Part shown: positions 61,687-64,000 of the stretch, in pieces
Layout of the letters: each line of letters starts with the position of its first letter
Numbering within the stretch: position 1 is the stretch's first letter
Source of the DNA: Clostridium_AD sp050717635
GTDB lineage: Bacteria; Bacillota; Clostridia; Clostridiales; Clostridiaceae
Direction: 5' to 3'
Length of the DNA stretch: 64,000 nt
Assembly (NCBI RefSeq): GCF_050717635.1
Contig: NZ_JBOITO010000010.1
Span: forward strand, 62,001-126,000
Position numbers and translations under genes: made by a program
The notes under the pieces: model-generated
What the model saw: only the letters and a program-made list of their open reading frames with translations
The model's database searches: none
Told to the model about the DNA's origin: nothing

Positions 61687-62773
61687 TACCTCCCTTTATA
61701 TAATCTTTAATAATACTGCATATTTCTTCTATATCCCCTTCATATATTTCGCCAATATTGCCAATTCTAAAGGTCTCCACATCTGTTAATTTGCCTGGGT
61801 ATATGACAAATCCCCTTTGCTTTAGATACTTATAAAAACTATTGAAACTAAATTCACTGTTTGGGAAAAGAAAGGTTGTTATTATAGGTGATTGAACGTT
61901 TTCTTCTATATATGAGTTAATTCCAATTTCTTTAAGTCTTTTTATAAGAAGACGGTTATTCGACCTATAACGATTATATCTAGCTTGGACTCCACCCTCT
62001 TTTAATAACTCATCAATAGCCACTGAAAAAGCTGCCACTACATGAGTTGGCGATGTAAATCTCCATTTGCCTTCTTTATTCATTTTTTCTTCCTGATCAT
62101 ATAAGTCTAAACATAAACTTTTAGAGTTCCCCATGCATTTAGATAATTTTTCAATGTTAGCAATTATAAAACAGAAACCCGGTACCCCTTGAATACACTT
62201 ATTAGCACTACTTATTAAATAGTCTATACCTAAATTTGAAACATTTATTGGAATTCCACCAAAGCTACTCATTGCGTCAATTATTAGTGACTTACCATAC
62301 TCCTTAGATATCTCAGATATTTCTTCAAGAGGATTTAATATACCTGTAGTAGTTTCTAGGTGCACCATAATTATATGTGTTATATCACAATGCTTATCTA
62401 GAATATCTCTCACTTTATTCATTTCCGGTAAGCTATCATATGGACAACTGTAAATTTCATAATTAATACCTATATATTTTGCCATAGTTACAATTCTTTC
62501 ACCATAAGATCCATTTGTAATTATTAAGCATTTATCATTTTTAGAAATAGCCGTAGTTAATACAGACTCCACACCAAAACTTCCGCTACCTTGCATTAAC
62601 ACTGCAGTATATAACTCCGGTGAACATCCTGCTAACTGTAGAAGCTCAGTTCTGATTTTTTGTGTTACTTTATTATAATCATCATCCCAAGTACAGCGGT
62701 CAAGGAGCATTTCTTGCTTTACTGTACTTGTAGTTGTCAGCGGTCCTGGTGTTAAAAGTTTATAGTTATTCAT
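61673..62773 (-). CDS. phnW: 2-aminoethylphosphonate-pyruvate transaminase
   Basis: 366 residues, class V aminotransferase. 'LLTPGPLTTTSTVKQEML' at the N-terminus, D166 (SLIIDAMSSFGG) for the PLP ring and the PLP lysine K192 in SSANKCIQGVPGF. Transfers the amino group of 2-aminoethylphosphonate to pyruvate, making phosphonoacetaldehyde and alanine for PhnX. Located between the binding-protein gene and phnX. Confidence 0.95.
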   Translation of the reverse strand: MNNYKLLTPGPLTTTSTVKQEMLLDRCTWDDDYNKVTQKIRTELLQLAGCSPELYTAVLMQGSGSFGVESVLTTAISKNDKCLIITNGSYGERIVTMAKYIGINYEIYSCPYDSLPEMNKVRDILDKHCDITHIIMVHLETTTGILNPLEEISEISKEYGKSLIIDAMSSFGGIPINVSNLGIDYLISSANKCIQGVPGFCFIIANIEKLSKCMGNSKSLCLDLYDQEEKMNKEGKWRFTSPTHVVAAFSVAIDELLKEGGVQARYNRYRSNNRLLIKRLKEIGINSYIEENVQSPIITTFLFPNSEFSFNSFYKYLKQRGFVIYPGKLTDVETFRIGNIGEIYEGDIEEICSIIKDYIKGGSENE

Positions 62774-62797
62774 AAATCCATCCCTTCCTTTTCCTTA

Positions 62798-63784
62798 TTA
62801 TTTTGCAGACTTGAAGAATTCTTGATGTTTTTGAAGAAGCTCTACTGTTAATGCCGTATCGAATACTTTAGATTTTGTAGGTCTATTTACATCATCTACA
62901 GTTTCACCTTCATATAATGCTACAGGATAATACTTAAGAAGTTCCGGTCTTGCTTTAGTAGTTATAACCTTTGCCATTTCCATAGCTAGCTTTGTTGTAG
63001 CTGTATTTTCCTTTTTAACTACTGCCACAGCCTCTGCAAGTGAAAAATTACCTTCTATTGGATCTATATAATCTATTGGTTTTCCTGAGAGTTTATCTGC
63101 TACGGCTTGATGACGAAGTCCAAATCCTACTGCTACTTCTCCAACTCTTACTTTCTTTATTGGACCAGAGCCTGAAGTTTCTATATGTGGCCCACAATTT
63201 TTAATAAGCTTATTAAGAACAACTTTACCTTCCTCTTCTCCATATTCGCTTATAATTGATTGAATAAGAAGCCATGCAGTTGATGAGTTCATTATATTAG
63301 GAATAGAAACTAAACCACTATACTCATCTTTAGTTAAATCTTTTATAGATTTTGGCATATCTAAGCCACTTTCCTTCATAAATTCTGTATTTACAAATAT
63401 TGAACCAGTATTTGCAAGTATTGGAGCGTAATAAGCTGGATATTTTTCTAGTGCCTTAGTTTCAAAATCTAAATCCTGAAACATATTGTTTTTTTGTTGA
63501 GCACTGTCAATAAAATAAGAACTCATAGTTATTAAATTCGCTTCGATATCCTCACCCTCGGCCATAAGTTTTCCACCCAGTTCTGAGGTTCCAAGTGCTT
63601 GCAACACGTATTTCCCATCATATCCAGAACTATTAAGACTATCTTTCATAGCTGTTACCGCCTCTTCATCTGCATTGGTATAGATAACCACCTTCTCTGC
63701 AGTTTTGTTTCCGCAACCTACAAGTCCTACTAACATTGAAAGGACCATAAAACAAACCGAAATGCTCTTTAATATTTTACTCAT
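62798..63784 (-). CDS. Lipoprotein substrate-binding protein of a 2-aminoethylphosphonate ABC transporter
   Basis: 328 residues. Lipoprotein signal with lipobox L-V-G-C24. The extracellular solute-binding (iron/AEP type, PhnS-like) domain has 'VVIYTNADEEAVTAMKDSL' and 'ANTGSIFVNTEF', and 'VRVGEVAVGFGLRHQAVADK'. Directly upstream of phnW in the same operon, so 2-aminoethylphosphonate is the likely ligand. Outer face of the membrane. AGGGAGAG precedes the start. Confidence 0.85.
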   Translation of the reverse strand: MSKILKSISVCFMVLSMLVGLVGCGNKTAEKVVIYTNADEEAVTAMKDSLNSSGYDGKYVLQALGTSELGGKLMAEGEDIEANLITMSSYFIDSAQQKNNMFQDLDFETKALEKYPAYYAPILANTGSIFVNTEFMKESGLDMPKSIKDLTKDEYSGLVSIPNIMNSSTAWLLIQSIISEYGEEEGKVVLNKLIKNCGPHIETSGSGPIKKVRVGEVAVGFGLRHQAVADKLSGKPIDYIDPIEGNFSLAEAVAVVKKENTATTKLAMEMAKVITTKARPELLKYYPVALYEGETVDDVNRPTKSKVFDTALTVELLQKHQEFFKSAK

Positions 63785-63826
63785 TAAATATCTCTCCCTT
63801 TTATATAATTTATTTTATAAACTTTG

Positions 63827-64000
63827 TTAATTTACAGATAATTTCTTATTGGCATAATCACAACAAATTCTCATAATAATATTTGTTACAAAGATAAGTA
63901 TTGAAAGAACAAATATCTCATTAAAATCACCAAAATGCTGAAGCTGTTTTATCTTACTAGTTAGAACAGAAGTCCTAGCAGTAACAAGAAAAATAATTGC
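63827..64000 (-). CDS. ABC transporter permease C-terminus (partial, probably phosphonate importer)
   Basis: The minus-strand frame is open from the window edge to a TAA at 63827-63829, 57 codons. It reads FLVTARTSVLTSKIKQLQHFGDFNEIFVLSILIFVTNIIMRICCDYANKK with one hydrophobic helix near its end. This fits the last transmembrane part of a binding-protein-dependent permease (PhnV/PhnU type). It precedes the binding-protein gene by 43 bp. Confidence 0.7.
   Translation of the reverse strand, partial: AIIFLVTARTSVLTSKIKQLQHFGDFNEIFVLSILIFVTNIIMRICCDYANKKLSVN

Overview
The window is AT-rich and looks like a chromosomal segment of a spore-forming, Gram-positive Clostridium-type bacterium. Supporting signs are strong GGAGG-type ribosome binding sites with frequent TTG and GTG starts, AddAB instead of RecBCD, RNase J, a T-box leader before thrS, a Spo0E-family phosphatase gene, and the style of the ABC exporter and chemotaxis receptor. 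The species cannot be named from the sequence alone.

Layout. Positions 1-2075 hold two tandem parallel beta-helix proteins, the first cut by the window edge. Positions 2133-4135 hold a two-gene RloA/RloB-like ATPase plus Toprim-like module, probably phage defence. Positions 4309-18960 are one long minus-strand exopolysaccharide/capsule operon. In transcription order it reads galU, a priming sugar-phosphate transferase, rfbA, a glycosyltransferase-pyruvyltransferase fusion, a Wzx flippase, three GT2 enzymes, a Wzz-like protein, a CpsD-like kinase, two GT4 enzymes (one starting at ATT) and a Wzy-like polymerase. Positions 19405-31091 carry YihY, a coiled-coil protein, NatAB, a DUF1294 protein and addAB. 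Positions 31488-36344 are a patchwork of broken genes (enoyl-CoA hydratase, UPF0175/PIN toxin-antitoxin, an SdpI remnant), an sdpRI pair with a clear operator, glutaminase and a ComFB-like protein. Positions 36632-44944 carry a chemotaxis receptor, an omega-amidase-like hydrolase, an ECF sigma/anti-sigma operon joined to a broken ferredoxin gene, phosphoglucomutase and a beta-lactamase-like protein. Positions 45212-50536 carry a REP-associated transposase (RAYT), a DUF1450 protein, an NlpC/P60 endopeptidase, a DUF6465 protein and a GGDEF-EAL protein. Positions 50714-60390 carry T-box/thrS, glnS, HPr, an MFS exporter, an EAL-HDOD protein, Spo0E, RNase J and an excisionase-like pseudogene. Positions 60859-64000 carry the start of a 2-aminoethylphosphonate uptake and degradation operon (permease, binding protein, phnW, phnX).

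The most notable system is the RAYT at 45212-46123 together with about 21 copies of a short element (core GGGGACGGTTAACAAC) scattered through the window. The element occurs singly, as tandem arrays of about 46-bp period, as inverted pairs, and as the inverted ends that bracket the RAYT. One array lies inside the polysaccharide operon, one lies upstream of addAB, and one copy supplies the last codons and the stop of the GGDEF-EAL gene. This looks like a clostridial REP/RAYT system. Two further palindromic repeat families occur: GTATGAA...TTCATAC at the end of addA, and a GCCACTTGCCA family, one copy of which appears to provide the -35 box of the HPr promoter.
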